This document shows, in pieces, positions 47,171-58,699 of a DNA stretch of 64,000 bases; position 1 is the first letter of the stretch; each line of letters opens with the position of its first letter. Below the pieces are notes generated by a model. The model had not been told where the DNA came from. It saw nothing but the letters and a program-made list of their open reading frames with translations, and made no database searches. A program made the translations under genes and the position numbers. The stretch is from contig ML664157.1 in assembly GCA_007570785.1 (NCBI GenBank), positions 8,229,154-8,293,153 on the forward strand, given 5' to 3'. The stretch is from Antilocapra americana. Lineage: Eukaryota > Chordata > Mammalia > Artiodactyla > Antilocapridae.

Positions 47171-49267
47171 AGTTCAGTTCAGTTCAGTCACTCAGTCGTG
47201 TCTGACTCTTTGTGACCCCATGGACTGCAGCACACCGGGCTTCCCTGTCCATCACCAAATCCGAGAGTTTACCCTAACTCGTGACTAGTTTACCCAAACT
47301 AGTCAGTGATGCTATCCAACCATCTGATCTCTGTCATCCCCTTCTCCTCCCACCTTCAATCTTTCCCAGCATCAGGGTCTTTTCAAATGAATCATTTCTT
47401 CACATCAGGTGGCCAAAGTATTGGAGTTTCAGCTTCAACATCAGTCCTTCCAATGAACACCCAGGACTGATCTCCTTTAGGATGGACTGGTTGGATTTCC
47501 TTGCAGTCCAAGTGACCCTCAAGAGTCTTCTCCAACACCACAGTTCAAAAGCATCAATTCTTTGGCACTCAGCTTTCTTTATAGTCCAACTCTCACATCC
47601 ATACATGACTACTGGAAAAACCATAGCCTTGACTAGATGGACTTTTGTTGACAAGGTAATATCTCTGCTTTTTAATATGCTATCTAGGTTTGTCATAATT
47701 TTTCTTCCAAGGAGTAAGCGTCTTTTAATTTTATGGCTGCAGTCACCATCTGCAGTGATTTTGGAGCCCAGAAAAATAAAGTCAGCCACTATTTCCACTG
47801 TTTTCAAATCTATTTTCCATGAAGTGATGGGACCAGAGGCCATGATCTTAGTTTTCCGAATGTTGAGCTTTAAGCCAATTTTTTCAATCTTCTCTTTCAC
47901 TTTCAACAAGAGGCTCTTTAGTTCTTTGCTTTCTGCCATAAGGATGGTGTCATCTGCATATCTGGGGTTATTGATATTCCTCCTGGCAATCTTGATTCCA
48001 GCTTATGTTTCATCCAGTCCAGCATTTCTCATGATGTACTCTGCATAGAAGTTAAATAAGCAGGGTGACTATATATATCTTTGATGTACTCCTTTCCTGA
48101 TTTGGAACCAGTCTGTTGTTCCATGTCCATTTCTAACTGTTGCTTCCTGACCTGCATACAGATTTCTCAGGAAGCAGGTCAGGTAGTCTGGTATTCCCAT
48201 CTCTTTCAGAATTTTCCACAGTTTGTGGTGATCCACACAGTCAAAGTCTTTGGCATAGTCAATAAAGCAGAATAGATTGGAACTCTCTTGCTTTTTCAAT
48301 AATCCAGCGGATGTTGGCAATTTGATCTCTGGTTCCTCTGCCCTTTCTAAATCTAGCTTGAACATCTGGAAGTTCACAGTTCATGTACTGTTGAAGCCTG
48401 GGTTGGAGAATTTTGAGTTTTTCTTTGCTAGTGTGTGAGATGAATGCAATTGTGCAGTAGTTTGAACATTCTTTGGCATTGCCTTTCTTTGGGATTGGAA
48501 TGAAATCTGACCTTTTCCAGCCCTGTGGCCACTGCTGAGTTTTCCAAATTGGCTGGCATGGTAAGTGTAGCACTTTTACAGCATCATCTTTCAGGATTTG
48601 AAATAGCTCTACTGGAATTCCATCACCTCCACTAGCTTTGTTTGTAGTGATGCTTCCTAAGGCCCATTTGACTTCACAATCCAGGATGTCTGGCTCTAGG
48701 TGAGTGACTATACCATCATGATTATCTGGATCATGAAGATATTTTTGTATAGTTCTTCTGTGTATTCTTGCCACCTCTTAATATCTTCTGCTTCTGTTAG
48801 ATCCATACCATTTCTGTCCTTTATTGAGCCCATCTTTGCATGAAATGTTCCCTTGGTATCTCTAACTTTCTTGAAGAGTTCTCTAGTCTTTCCCATTCTA
48901 TTGTTTTCCTCTATTTCTTTGCACAGATCACTGAGGAAGGCTTTATCTCTCCTTGCTATACTTTGGAACTCTGCATTCAAATGAGTATATCTTTCCTTTT
49001 GTCCTTTGCCTTTAGCTTTCTTCTTTTCACAGCTATTTTTAAGGCTTTCTCAGACAACCTTTTTGCTTTTGTGCATTTCTTTTTCTTGGGGAAGGTCTTG
49101 ATCCTTGTCTCCTATACAATATCACGAACATCTGTCCACAGCTCATCAGGCACTCTGTCTATCAGACATAATCCCTTGAATCTATTTCTCACTTCCACTG
49201 TATAATCGTAAGGGATTTGATTTAGGTCATACCTGAATGGTCTAGTGGTTTTCCCTACTTTCTTTAT
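47171..49267 (-). mobile_element. BovB LINE, 2.1 kb, RT domain in broken frames
   Basis: Longest BovB here, minus strand. It begins at the left with the terminal TTCAGTTCAGTTCAG and the 3' UTR. Reading 5' to 3' on the minus strand: KVGKTTRPFRYDLNQIPYDY (region after the endonuclease, 49112-49267), the FHAKMGSIKDRNGMDLTEAE linker (48708-48980), the RT palm with FIPIPKKGNAKECSNY (48259-48774) and CFIDYAKDFDCVDHHKLW (48069-48377), the catalytic YADD at 47949-47960, and the C-terminal FGSKITADGDCSHKIKRR-type region (frame 47400-47939; this copy reads FLGSKITADGDCSHKIKRR). The endonuclease is absent and frameshifts separate the frames, so it cannot move. BovB belongs to the RTE clade and supplies retrotransposition for Bov-tA and BOV-A2. 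Confidence 0.95.
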
Positions 49268-49714
49268 ATGCACATAAATTCCTGGTTTTATAATATCTTC
49301 CCAGGAAGTCAGGAATAATTGCTTTTTAGTTAAAGAAAATAAATCTATGCTCAAAACAATGTAATGCCTCAAAAAAGCAAAATCTATAAGAGAAAAACTA
49401 CAGAAAAATACAGTTTAATAATCAATAGCTTACTTTGGTTAAATTAGCATAGTAAGTCAGTGCAATTTTGTTGTTAGAAGCACAGCCTTTCACATTCTCA
49501 GAAACCAGAGTACTGTGAAGTGAAACAGTTCACAGAGGTGATAGCCCTTTAGCTTTTTATGACTTCAGAACTCAGAAAGATGAAGGTTAACCAGGATTTG
49601 ACACTCAGATAGTTACTTGCTCAACACAGACTGGAGACACACTCAGCCAGGAGACAGCTAAACATCTCATTTTTATTTACTTACAAAATTCTCAGAAAGT
49701 TCCTACTTGGACAT
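49268..49714. other. No recognisable feature
   Basis: Unique AT-rich sequence beyond the 5' truncation of BovB. Confidence 0.5.
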
Positions 49715-49885
49715 TGATGGTTTTCCACCTGGATACACATCAGCATTATCTGAGAAGCTTTAAAAAATTATCAAATACCAGATCAATTAAACCTGGAGGT
49801 GGAGCCCAGAAATCAGTACTCTATGTTTTACCAGGTGATTTTAACTTGCAGCCAGACTACATACCACTGATGTATCCCTTTCAAA
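49715..49885 (+). mobile_element. MER5-like hAT transposon (diverged)
   Basis: CCACCTGGATACACATCAGC, GAGAAGCTTTAAAAAATTAT, CCAGATCAATTAAACCTGG, GTGGAGCCCAGAAATCAGTA and CCAGGTGATTTTAACTTGCA follow the MER5 family order. Confidence 0.65.
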
Positions 49886-50026
49886 AAGTTGTAGCATGCA
49901 GGCTATATCATATCTAGACAGCTTTGTTTTTTCCAAATTTCACCAGGAAAAGGGATTTATAGAAAAAGACACAGTTGTGCTTCTTCTAAAGATGCAACTT
50001 ACCGTTTCAAGAGTTATCCTTGGAGG

Positions 50027-50763
50027 TTATCTGGAGCACTGGTTGAAGAGGAGCGAGTCCTAGTTTTGGCAGAGCAGGCAGCGTTTCAGGCTTTGGCAGA
50101 AATGGGGAATGGCCCATGAGTACCAGCATGATGCACACTGACACCAGATTTAATCCACAGTGAGTATTCATGAAGCCTGGGGCTGACACCAGCAGATGGG
50201 CGAGAAGAATGACAAGAAGGGTGTACCACTTTTTCTTCTCACAGGCACTTCCAAAAACACGATGCTCTAGAACATGTGCAGAAATATGTTCACCAGTGTC
50301 ATGAAAGCTGAATTTCTGAAGCACTGGGGAGGTTCTCAAAGAATGCCTACTGTGCCTGGCCCCAGAGGGTCAGACAGTATTTACAGAGGAAAATGCTGCA
50401 CTCATTATTTCAAAACCCAAGCCAGAAACAAGCCAGCAGTCCATAGAGGGTGCTCTCACCTGGGTTAATCCTCTTCAAGCCCTCAGTGGCTTAAAAAAAA
50501 AAATTATAACATGCAAACCGGCACATTTCTTGCATAAGGATAGGCTAACACTCCAAAGATCAGTAGACATTTCCGCATTGGTCTATCTTTGATGTTAGTA
50601 ATGACCGCTGTCATGAACCAAACAAGGGAGAAAAGCAGCAGAGACACCAACCAGAACTCTGCAATGAAGAGGAAGTTGATGCAATGGCGGTGGCCATGGT
50701 GAAGAGGTAGAACTGGAGCACAGGTGCAAAGGCGAGCGCAGCCAGGAGCAAGGCCGCCGTCAT
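50027..50763 (-). pseudogene. APH1B: APH1B-like processed pseudogene (gamma-secretase subunit)
   Basis: APH1 is a seven-pass membrane scaffold subunit of gamma-secretase. On the minus strand the start codon (50763-50761) opens MTAALLLAALAFAP. A frameshift leads to FWLVSLLLFSLVWFMTAVIT and RKCLLIFGVL (50560-50680). Next come an ATEGLKRINPGE-type segment, VSGLGFEIMSAAFSSVNT, an SAFMTLVNIFLHMF segment and GSACEKKKWYTLLVILLAH, ending LVSVCIMLVLMG and, after another shift, LKRCLLCQN, stop, DSLLFNQCSR and the terminal stop at 50027-50029. The colinear order over about 740 bp, against about 770 bp of coding sequence, and the lack of introns where the parent gene has several indicate a retrocopy. Internal stops (one replaces a Trp codon), several frameshifts and a T-rich insert (50493-50504) make it non-coding. 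The 110-aa frame at 50007-50339 is only a surviving piece. APH1A fits less well. No poly(A) tail was recognised below 50027. Confidence 0.88.
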
Positions 50764-50767
50764 GGCA

Positions 50768-50867
50768 NNNNNNNNNNNNNNNNNNNNNNNNNNNNNNNNN
50801 NNNNNNNNNNNNNNNNNNNNNNNNNNNNNNNNNNNNNNNNNNNNNNNNNNNNNNNNNNNNNNNNNNN
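50768..50867. other. Assembly gap, exactly 100 N
   Basis: 100 consecutive N, the conventional size for a gap of unknown length. It falls immediately 5' of the APH1B-like start codon. The far side begins GGCGGGGGGTGACGGG, so the missing DNA is probably GC-rich and may include the 5' UTR of the retrocopy. Confidence 0.99.
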
Positions 50868-51008
50868 GGCGGGGGGTGACGGGTGGCTCAGCTGATCTGT
50901 ATTCTTAATTAAGCCATGTTAACACAGATGGTCTCAGCACTCATAAGTTTTAATTGCTCTCACTCTTCAATACTCTGGGACGTTTACGCGTCCCAGTAGT
51001 TTCCAAGG

Positions 51009-51277
51009 CGGGGAAGGCAATGGCAACCCACTCCAATACTCTTGCCTGGAGAATCCCAAGGACGGAGGAGCCTGGTGGGCTCCATGCGGGTCGCTAAGAG
51101 TCCAACGTGACTGAGCGACTTCACTTTCACTTTTCACTTTCATGCGTTGGAGAAGGAAATGGCAGCCCACTCCAGTGTTCTTGCCTGGAGAATCCCAGGG
51201 ACAGAGGAGCCTGGTGGGCTGCCGTCTATGGGGTCGCACAGAGTTGGACACGACTGACATCACTTAGCAGTAGCAGC
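51009..51277 (+). mobile_element. BOV-A2 SINE (dimer) with perfect TSD
   Basis: Two A-units joined by a CTTCACTTTCACTTTTCAC linker and ending in an AGCAGTAGCAGC tail. Perfect 11-bp duplications AGTTTCCAAGG at 50998-51008 and 51278-51288. High similarity to consensus suggests a recent insertion. Confidence 0.95.
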
Positions 51278-51499
51278 AGTTTCCAAGGACAGGTTCCAAA
51301 AAAGGAGAGATGATGCAGTTATAAAGCCTGATGATTGAAAGACGGAAATATGGGCAGCATTGAGAAAACGAGGGTAACAAAAATAAACTTACCTTTGTAC
51401 AGTTTTGCTTGAGGTAAAGTTCTTGCTTCAGCCAATAGAATACTTACTAAAGCACAGATTTGATTTTCCCTTCCAGGGAATCACTTGTAAAAATCAAGC

Positions 51500-52075
51500 A
51501 CTGCTTTTTCTTTTTGCTGTTTTAAATTGAGGTATAGTTGATGTACAACATTAGGTAAGTTATAAGTATACACCTGGAGAAGGCAATGGCAACCCACTCC
51601 AGTACTCTTGCCTGGAAAATCCCATGGATGGAGGAGCCTGGTGGGCTGCAGTCCATGGGGTCGCTAAGAGTTGGACACGACTGAGCGACTTCACTTTCAC
51701 TTTTCACTTTCCTTCATTGGAGAAGGAAATAGCAACCCACTCCAGTGTTCTTGCCTGGAGAATCCCAGGGACAGGGGAGCCTGGTGGGCTGCTGTCTATG
51801 GGGTCGACTGAAGCGACTCAGCAGCAGCAACAGCAGCATAGGTATACACCATAGTGATTCACAATTTTGAAAGGTTATACTCCACTTATAGTTTTTATAA
51901 AATATTGACTATGCTCCCTGTGTTGTACAATTTAGCATCATAGCTTATTTACATTATTTGATACATAATAATAATAGTCTGTACCTGTTAATCCCTATGC
52001 CTATCTTGCCTTTCTTCCCTTCCCTCTCACCACTGGTAACCACTAGTTTGTTTTCTATGAGTCTATGAATAATTG
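51500..52075 (-). mobile_element. Older L1 3' UTR, interrupted by BOV-A2
   Basis: TTAAATTGAGGTATAGTTGA and ACAACATTAGGTAAGTTATA before the SINE, then CTCCCTGTGTTGTACAATTT, TCTGTACCTGTTAATCCC and GTTTTCTATGAGTCTATG after it, are the older artiodactyl L1 3' UTR in complement. Confidence 0.82.
51575..51837 (+). mobile_element. BOV-A2 SINE (dimer) nested in L1, with TSD
   Basis: Two A-units with the TTCACTTTCACTTTTCAC linker and a CAGCAGCAACAGCAGC tail. GTATACACC at 51566-51574 repeats at 51842-51850. It splits the L1 3' UTR. Confidence 0.93.
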
Positions 52076-52518
52076 AGACTGAAGTCTCCTGTTACATTCC
52101 GGACAGTTACAGCCCATGGAAACAGACATTCCACAGATGATGGTGGACTGAATAGTGGTTTCATCACCTTGTCTTCTTTCATAATCCATGTGTTGAACAT
52201 GCTTGTGATGAATGAAGGAATTACAATGAGGAAATGATAATGTAATACTATGGCAATACAGTATCCTGTTCTGGTATTAAAGTAGTTGTGGATATTTGAT
52301 TAATCTATGCTCAGTGCCCTGAAACATTGCCTCTAGTCTGTAGCCTAGGTTGATATCCTCTTATCTACTGATTTAACATGGCTGAATGTATGGTGATTGG
52401 ACATTTGTATGGCTATAGACTATATCAATTAATTCAAGGTCTGGAATGAGATGGAATTGGATATAAATCCTTACCCTAAAAACCTGTTTAGTTTTGTGAT
52501 CTTACTTAAGTTGCTACT
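52076..52518. other. No recognisable feature
   Basis: Unique sequence. Confidence 0.5.
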
Positions 52519-52718
52519 TAGATGAGAAGAGCCAACTCACTGGAAAAGACCCTCATGCTGAGAAAGACAAGGCAGGAGGAGAAGGGGAGAACAGAGGGTG
52601 AGATGGTTGGATGGGATCACTGACTCAATGGACATGAGTTTGAGCAAACTCTGGAAGCCAGTATGCTGCAGTCCATGGGATTACAAAGAGTCTGACATGA
52701 CTGAATAACTGAACAACA
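52519..52718 (+). mobile_element. BovB 3' end
   Basis: GAAGAGCCAACTCACTGGAA through GATGAGATGG-like and GACTCAATGGACATGAGTTT to a diverged CTGAATAACTGAACAAC end. About 200 bp, 5'-truncated. Confidence 0.9.
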
Positions 52719-53039
52719 ACTTAGTTGCAGCCTTAATTTCTCATATATAGATATTAGCTTCATTTTTTTCCACATAGACAATGGTGATCTTTTGTAGCCA
52801 CCTGAAATAATTATGGTAAACAATGGTTACATAAAACTGTCAGCCTAATTCATAATGTGGACTCAGTAAATGTTTGACATAATTATTACTTTACTAAGTA
52901 TAATGTATGCTTTGGTGTTCATTTGAAGACAAGAAGCATAGAAACCTAGATTCAAAGAATAGTAGAGTCCAGACGGACCATAGAGATGTTCTAATCTGGC
53001 ATCTTTATTTTACAGAAGAGGAAGCTGAAGACCAAAGTG
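52719..53039. other. Mostly unique, possible old SINE scrap
   Basis: TTTATTTTACAGAAGAGGAA at 53005-53025 hints at a MIR-like core, too short to confirm. Confidence 0.4.
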
Positions 53040-53218
53040 AAGTGAGGTGAAGAAGTGAAAATCGCTCAGTCGTGTCCCACTCTTTGCGACCCCATGGACT
53101 TATAGTCCATGGGATTTTCCAGGCAAGAATACTGGAGTGGGTACCCTTTTCCTTCTCCAGGGGATCTTCCCAATCCAGGGATTGAACCCAGGTCTCCTGC
53201 ATTGCAGGTAGATTCTTA
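53040..53218 (-). mobile_element. Bov-tA SINE, head truncated
   Basis: Tail side ATCGCTCAGTCGTGTCCC, body CAGGCAAGAATACTGGAGTG, ends at GCAGGTAGATTCTTA without the tRNA-like 5' terminus. A small deletion lies near the ATGGACTTATAGTCCATGG junction. Confidence 0.9.
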
Positions 53219-55894
53219 AAGTGGGCAAATAATACCCAGGGTGAAAACACCAGTTAGTGGAAAAGGCAGGCATCATGTTTCCATGGCTTGTCTTGCTGCC
53301 AACATATGCCTGTGAAGGGCAACAGTGGGAGACGAGCCTCTGGGCCTCTGGTTGATAGCCACTTGTACAGTCTTTTGTTCACTGTAGATGGTTAGAACCT
53401 GGTCTAATTTGCAGCATTTTCAGAGAAGAATTGAAAGCAGTCTGACATAATTTGACTCCTGGAGCTCAGATCTTTTAGTTTATTGGGCACAGTCTCATTA
53501 CTTGGCAATAACTGATGTCTTTAAAGTGTGAAGTAAATATTTAAGATTTAAATAAGCCCTATGTGAATGCTAAGCTCCTCATTTGTTGACAGATTCTTCC
53601 CATACTCAGCAACTATTCCAGCAGCTTCTCTTGCCAAGGAAATACCAGATATTGTTGAAAGAAAAAAAAAAACCAGCTGCAAATATCAAAAAACCTGGCT
53701 TTTTAAGGGGCTTTCCAAAATAAATGGTTGAAGAACCTAGAAAGTGATTTTACAGGGATGTAAAACAATCCTTTAAGCAATTGTAACTTTTAGTCTTAAA
53801 AATTTTATTCAGCACATTCTTTTGTATGAAGTACTGTAAGTAATTTAAAGACGTTATTTTTTTGCCTTTGAGGTGCTAACAATTTAGTAGGAAAAATAGC
53901 ATGTAAGTAAATTAATCATAAGTTACATAATAAAATGCAAATCAAATAACATTTGAAGATGAGCACTGGAGGGCATTGGTAGGCAGAGCCTGACGAATTA
54001 CCAAATGAATGGTGCAGGGGATGTTTGTTCATTTTGCTTTCCCTCTTCTTTCAGGACACCACCTGATTCTGGTCTATGATTCATCTTTCCCTTGCAGTCT
54101 TGGGGCTCTGTAACCACAGGAGCTCTGCATTTCTCTAGCCCAGATGTGATCTTGTGAACCAGGTCATGCCCACCAGCCTGTCTTCTAGAGTGACTCAAGG
54201 ATTGAAATTATTGATAAAATTGTTATCCTCTTTGGCTAACAATTGCTGATCTCTGCTAAGCCATGCATCTCCAGCCTTCTAGTCAATTCTCATGGGTTAG
54301 CTGGGATTAAATTCCTTTTCTTCATGGGTTCACTAGACTTGGTGTATTTGGTAATGGCGGCTTGAAGGGAAAGGAGTTGTCACTTTGCGCATATGTGTCA
54401 GGGAAAAGAGAAGGTGATATTTGAGTGGGACCTAGAAAAGGGGTGAGGGTAAGTGAGGATTTTCAGTTTGGGGACACCCTATTATTTCTAATTCTAGACC
54501 ACTATCAAAGCCATTTCTGTAGTTTGTGAACTAACTAGAAAGCTGTTCACAAATCTTGAAAATTCAATGCTTTGCTAAGCACAAACCCAGGGCAATAGAG
54601 TTGGAAAATATTTCAGGACTGGTTAGGTTGAAAAATGGAAAAGACAGGGTTACAGATGTAACTATTGTAATACAATTGAGATGAGGCTTATTTCTACTCT
54701 GAAAGTCACTGGAATGGTCTCTTCTCACTGTGTTTAAGTCTCTGTTTCTTATCTTGCTTCTATGATAATCCACATCTAAGAGAATAAATTCATTTTTCAG
54801 CTTATCAAGATTCAGTAAAATCTAATCTATACTTTCTTCACTGAACAGAGTATTTGAAAAATCATATTCTCTCTCATTCAACAATTGTTGTTAATATTTG
54901 AAACCACATATGGTGCTTGTAAAGAGCTCTCAGACACTACTGAACGTAATTCTCCAAATTCACTTTACATGCAAAATTGTTGTATAGTTTGATTAAATAA
55001 TGTCTGTGAAATTCTGTCTGGAGATACAAATGCTTCCTAACCCAGGAAGAGACAAATACCAATATTCTGGGCTAGAATTTGGTCCAATTTCACTCCAAAA
55101 AACAATTTTGCTGTTGACAAAATGGAAACATGCTGAAGAACTGGGAAAAGGAAAAGGGAGAGATTAGTAAGGTCCATCTCCCCCTTTCTCTTCCAAATGT
55201 ATCATTTTATTTTTCTAAACCAAGCTCTCCCTAAATTCCAGAAGAGAAAAACATTTTTTCTTAAGCATAATTTTTGAAGGAAAAATAGGTGCATTTTGTG
55301 CTTCTGCTTGTGGAAGCACAATACTTCCTACCTCGATTTTTATAGCAAACTGGTAATGCCCACATTTGGATTTCTGGCAAACCCTAGAACACAATGCTAT
55401 ACTTGTTTTGCATTTATTATTCACTGGTTGGACAAATTGTTGAAACATGAGTTAAATCAAGTGGGGAGATTAAAATCAGATGGTTTTGCATAGACTATCA
55501 GTAATGAGGGTAAAACTGGCATTTTTCCAACTGCTTATTTGATTATACATTTTGTACTTATTTTTAAAGGCCAAACTAGAGGAACTGGAAAGTGTTGTTG
55601 AAGTCCACGATGGAAAACCTTTCCTAGTCATTTTCATAGTGAATTCTGAATCTGTAAAATGCCATGGCCAGACATTTGGGATATATGATCAAGTAGGTTT
55701 TTCTTTCCTCAAGGACTTTATTTAAAAATGTATGTGGCAGAGGCTTCTCATTTAGCATATCTAAGGGAGCTCTTTGGGAATTTTACCATTGTTTTCTTGT
55801 GTTGCCATGGGAATGTCCATTTTTATATCTTCAGAGAGATGATGTTTTTCAGTGCAGCAGAGCAGAGAGAAAGTGGGCCTTATATTTAGGAAGC
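53219..55894. other. Repeat-poor unique stretch, no gene supported
   Basis: About 2.7 kb without recognisable repeats. The 60-77 aa frames here (53998-54198, 54564-54773, 55215-55493) show no domains. Confidence 0.5.
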
Positions 55895-56060
55895 AATGTG
55901 CTCTACCCTGGCTTAACTCCTTACTAGCAATACCACTGTAGGTAAATGACTCAAGCTCTCCAATCCTCAGGTTTTTGTTTTTTAAATGAAATTAAGTTTT
56001 ATTATGAAGAGTTATTCTAAGCATTAAAAGTGATGAGTGCATCAGAAGATGTTTATTACA
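55895..56060 (+). mobile_element. MIR fragment
   Basis: GTGCTCTACCCTGGCTTAAC, AGGTAAATGACTCAAGCTC, AATCCTCAGGTTTTTG and the ATTCTAAGCATTAAAAGTGA block are degraded sense MIR. Confidence 0.6.
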
Positions 56061-56356
56061 TAATATTATTATACTGATGTGATTGTGAAAAGGCATCTTA
56101 ACATGTATTTCCTGCCTGACTCCAGGCTTGTATCTCTCTTAGAGAGCTTTCAGTCTTTGTCAGCTCAGTCTCTGGGTATATTGGTGATGTAAAATCCAAA
56201 AATATACTAGAGAAGGAAGTGATCTGAGATGTAAGGATAGAGGGCTGAAATAGAGAGTAGCCATTTTATTTCAAATTGCTGAGAATGTTGGCGATGCAAA
56301 TGGCAACTTGGGTGTGTCAAAAAGAGTTCAGTGGTTTGTTGAGGTGAGGCCCTAGC

Positions 56357-56572
56357 GCAGTGCTGTCCAGCAGAACTTTCTGCAGGCATGGAATTGTTCT
56401 CTACTTGAAATGTCAAACAACTTCACCAACAGCAACACGTGACTGTTGAGTACACGAATGTGGATCATGTGATTGAGGAACTTCTATATCTCATTTAATT
56501 TAATTAATTTAAATTTAAATAGCCATATATGGCTAGTGGCTACTTTATTGGACAGCACAATGCCAGAAACTC
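56357..56572. mobile_element. Non-autonomous hAT-like DNA transposon (MER type)
   Basis: Terminal inverted repeats CAGTGCTGTCCAGCAG (left) and TATTGGACAGCACAATG (right) share GTGCTGTCCA. Inside are AACTTTCTGCAGGCATGGAA and GGCTAGTGGCTACTTTATTG. The family name is not certain, and no 8-bp duplication is preserved. Confidence 0.7.
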
Positions 56573-58057
56573 TAGGGGAAATGAGAGACTGAGGAAAGAA
56601 AAGTAAGGCGAGCAGGTTTTAACAAGTATTGTCATGAATTGTGAATCATGTCCTTCTTAATATTTCTTGAGAGATGTAACCAAAAAATTGAAATTCATTT
56701 GAAAGTAGTTCTGAGAGCCAGATTACATATAAATATAAATATAGATACATAGCTATGACTCACAGTGGAGGACAGGACACACGGGGCCCTGACCAATATT
56801 ATGGCTACATATGGATAGTAATAAAAATTTCCTCTTATTAACATGAAAACTGAGGATTTTTATAGACGTAAAGCTCATAAGGAAAGAGGTTATTTATATA
56901 AACTCTTTTTATTTTAAATACACAGCCATATCCATACTTCTCATCTAGAACTCAAACTGTTATTTAAGTAAATCTAAATAGTTGATTTAGAAAATTAGAG
57001 CCAATTATCTCTGGACTTCCTATTATGTAGCAGGATTTGTTTTCTCAAACGATGATGACAACTACCAGCACCTCCAGGACCCATTTTATCTCCAATGGAT
57101 GAGTCTTGAAAGCTCATGAACCTTCATAAATGCATAAAATTGTATGTGTGTTTTGGGGGTGAAGAATCTATATTCATTAAATATTTTGTATTAGATATTT
57201 ATCCTTTTAAATTTTCTTCATCTTCCTGGGAAATGATAGCATTGTTCACCTCTCATTGCTGAACCTAAAAATACCAGACAAATGCAGAGCTGGAGTTGTG
57301 AAGACTGGTCCCTTTATCACTGGATTGGAGATGAAAACATGGGGGGAGGGGTACATGGGGAACACTCTGATGGTGGTGGCAGTCATAGCAAGGGTGAGTC
57401 CTGACATCATGGAGGATGTCAGAGAGGCCCCCAGGGCTGTCCTTACTGACATGGATACTGCAGAAAGATTTTGGATGGAGTTTCTGTTTGCCTAATCCCA
57501 AAGCTAAACCCAGAAATTCTGTGAGCTACCCAACATCCACTTACTGAATCAATATTTCAATTAAAAACACTTAAACTTGGCAGAATAGACTTTTGTTACT
57601 TGTAACTAGACTCCAACTGATACAGATACTCAAAAGGGTCTGTAACCCTAGAACAGTTAAGGATTATCTCATAAAACTACATCTATTATTGACCATGAGT
57701 CCATCACAAGTGATACAATGAAGACGGAATCACAAAAATCCAGAGCTGGAGAAAAGGTGTATCCTTTAAATGACAGCTACCATTTCTTCAAGAATATAAA
57801 CTGCATTAAAATGTTGACAGAAAAAAAGAACAGTGGTAAGGCTTGCCTATACATCTTTGATTTGTAAAGGAGAATATCAAGATTCCAAATGATCTCCATT
57901 ATAATGAACACCTTAGTCATGAAAGAGCCTATTCTACCTAAAGGCTTATAATGCCAGGAGTCTGATACATTCTTTCTGCCCAAATATGTGAGTCCAGTGA
58001 CACTGAGCATTCTCCATCATCCACTTTCTCTCCCCAAAGTTGATCAGCAATGTTTCC
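56573..58057. other. No recognisable feature
   Basis: Unique AT-rich sequence. The antisense pair of frames at 57246-57501 (68-79 aa) has no domain. Confidence 0.5.
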
Positions 58058-58107
58058 TGTCAATACTATGACATCCTATCTAAAAATAGGATGTCATAGT
58101 ATTGACA
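58058..58107. repeat. Perfect inverted repeat, 22-bp arms, 6-bp loop
   Basis: Arms 58058-58079 and 58086-58107 are exact reverse complements around the loop CTAAAA. A third copy of ACATCCTAT follows at 58105-58113. A smaller inverted pair (TACTTTGAAT / ATTCAAAGTA) comes next at about 58113-58140. Confidence 0.95.
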
Positions 58108-58139
58108 TCCTATACTTTGAATATAAAAATTCAAAGTAT

Positions 58140-58699
58140 TCAAATATACTTTGAATTCAAAGATCAAAATCAAAGATTCATATATTAATCTCAGCCTACA
58201 GACTTGTAGAAATCAATATAAATATATAGATTAACTCTTGGAAATTGATATGAAATAAGTGGATTATGAAAGTACAATTTTCCTCTGCATATTTTAATGG
58301 GAGTTCAGTTAAAAAGAAGATTGTGCTAGAATTTTAATGATGCTGGACAGTTTTATCTTAGGGCTAAAAGTCTAACATACAATCCCTTCTTTACAAACAG
58401 AATAATGGGGTTTTATTAAAGCAAATATATTCCTTTATCACTTGCTCTGTGTTTATACAATGTCACTGAATAGTCAACATATACATCAGGGAAAGAATAA
58501 TGAGCATTCCTTTCTTTTCACATAATTAAAGTTCTAAATTGCCACATACTTCTTATTTAATTATGAATAAATTCAGAGATGTGTGCTATATTTATAATTA
58601 AATCCATTCTGCATTCATGTTCTCACACATATTATAAACTAAAGTCTCTTAATATTCTCATTATTTCCCAGAATAGTAAAGAAGAACCTCATGAAACTT
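58140..58699. other. No recognisable feature
   Basis: Very AT-rich unique sequence. Confidence 0.5.

Noticed and set aside
47281..48048. 255-aa plus-strand open frame, the longest in the window
   Set aside because: It lies antisense to the BovB ORF. The minus-strand reading gives recognisable RT and C-terminal protein, so the plus frame is a shadow.
50007..50339. 110-aa minus frame as a small membrane protein
   Set aside because: It is the 3' portion of the APH1B-like retrocopy read out of the original frame at both ends; upstream stops and shifts show it is not a gene.
57246..57501. Overlapping sense and antisense frames of 68-79 aa with open reading on both strands
   Set aside because: Length is within chance expectation for this GC content patch and no domain or homologue is recognised.
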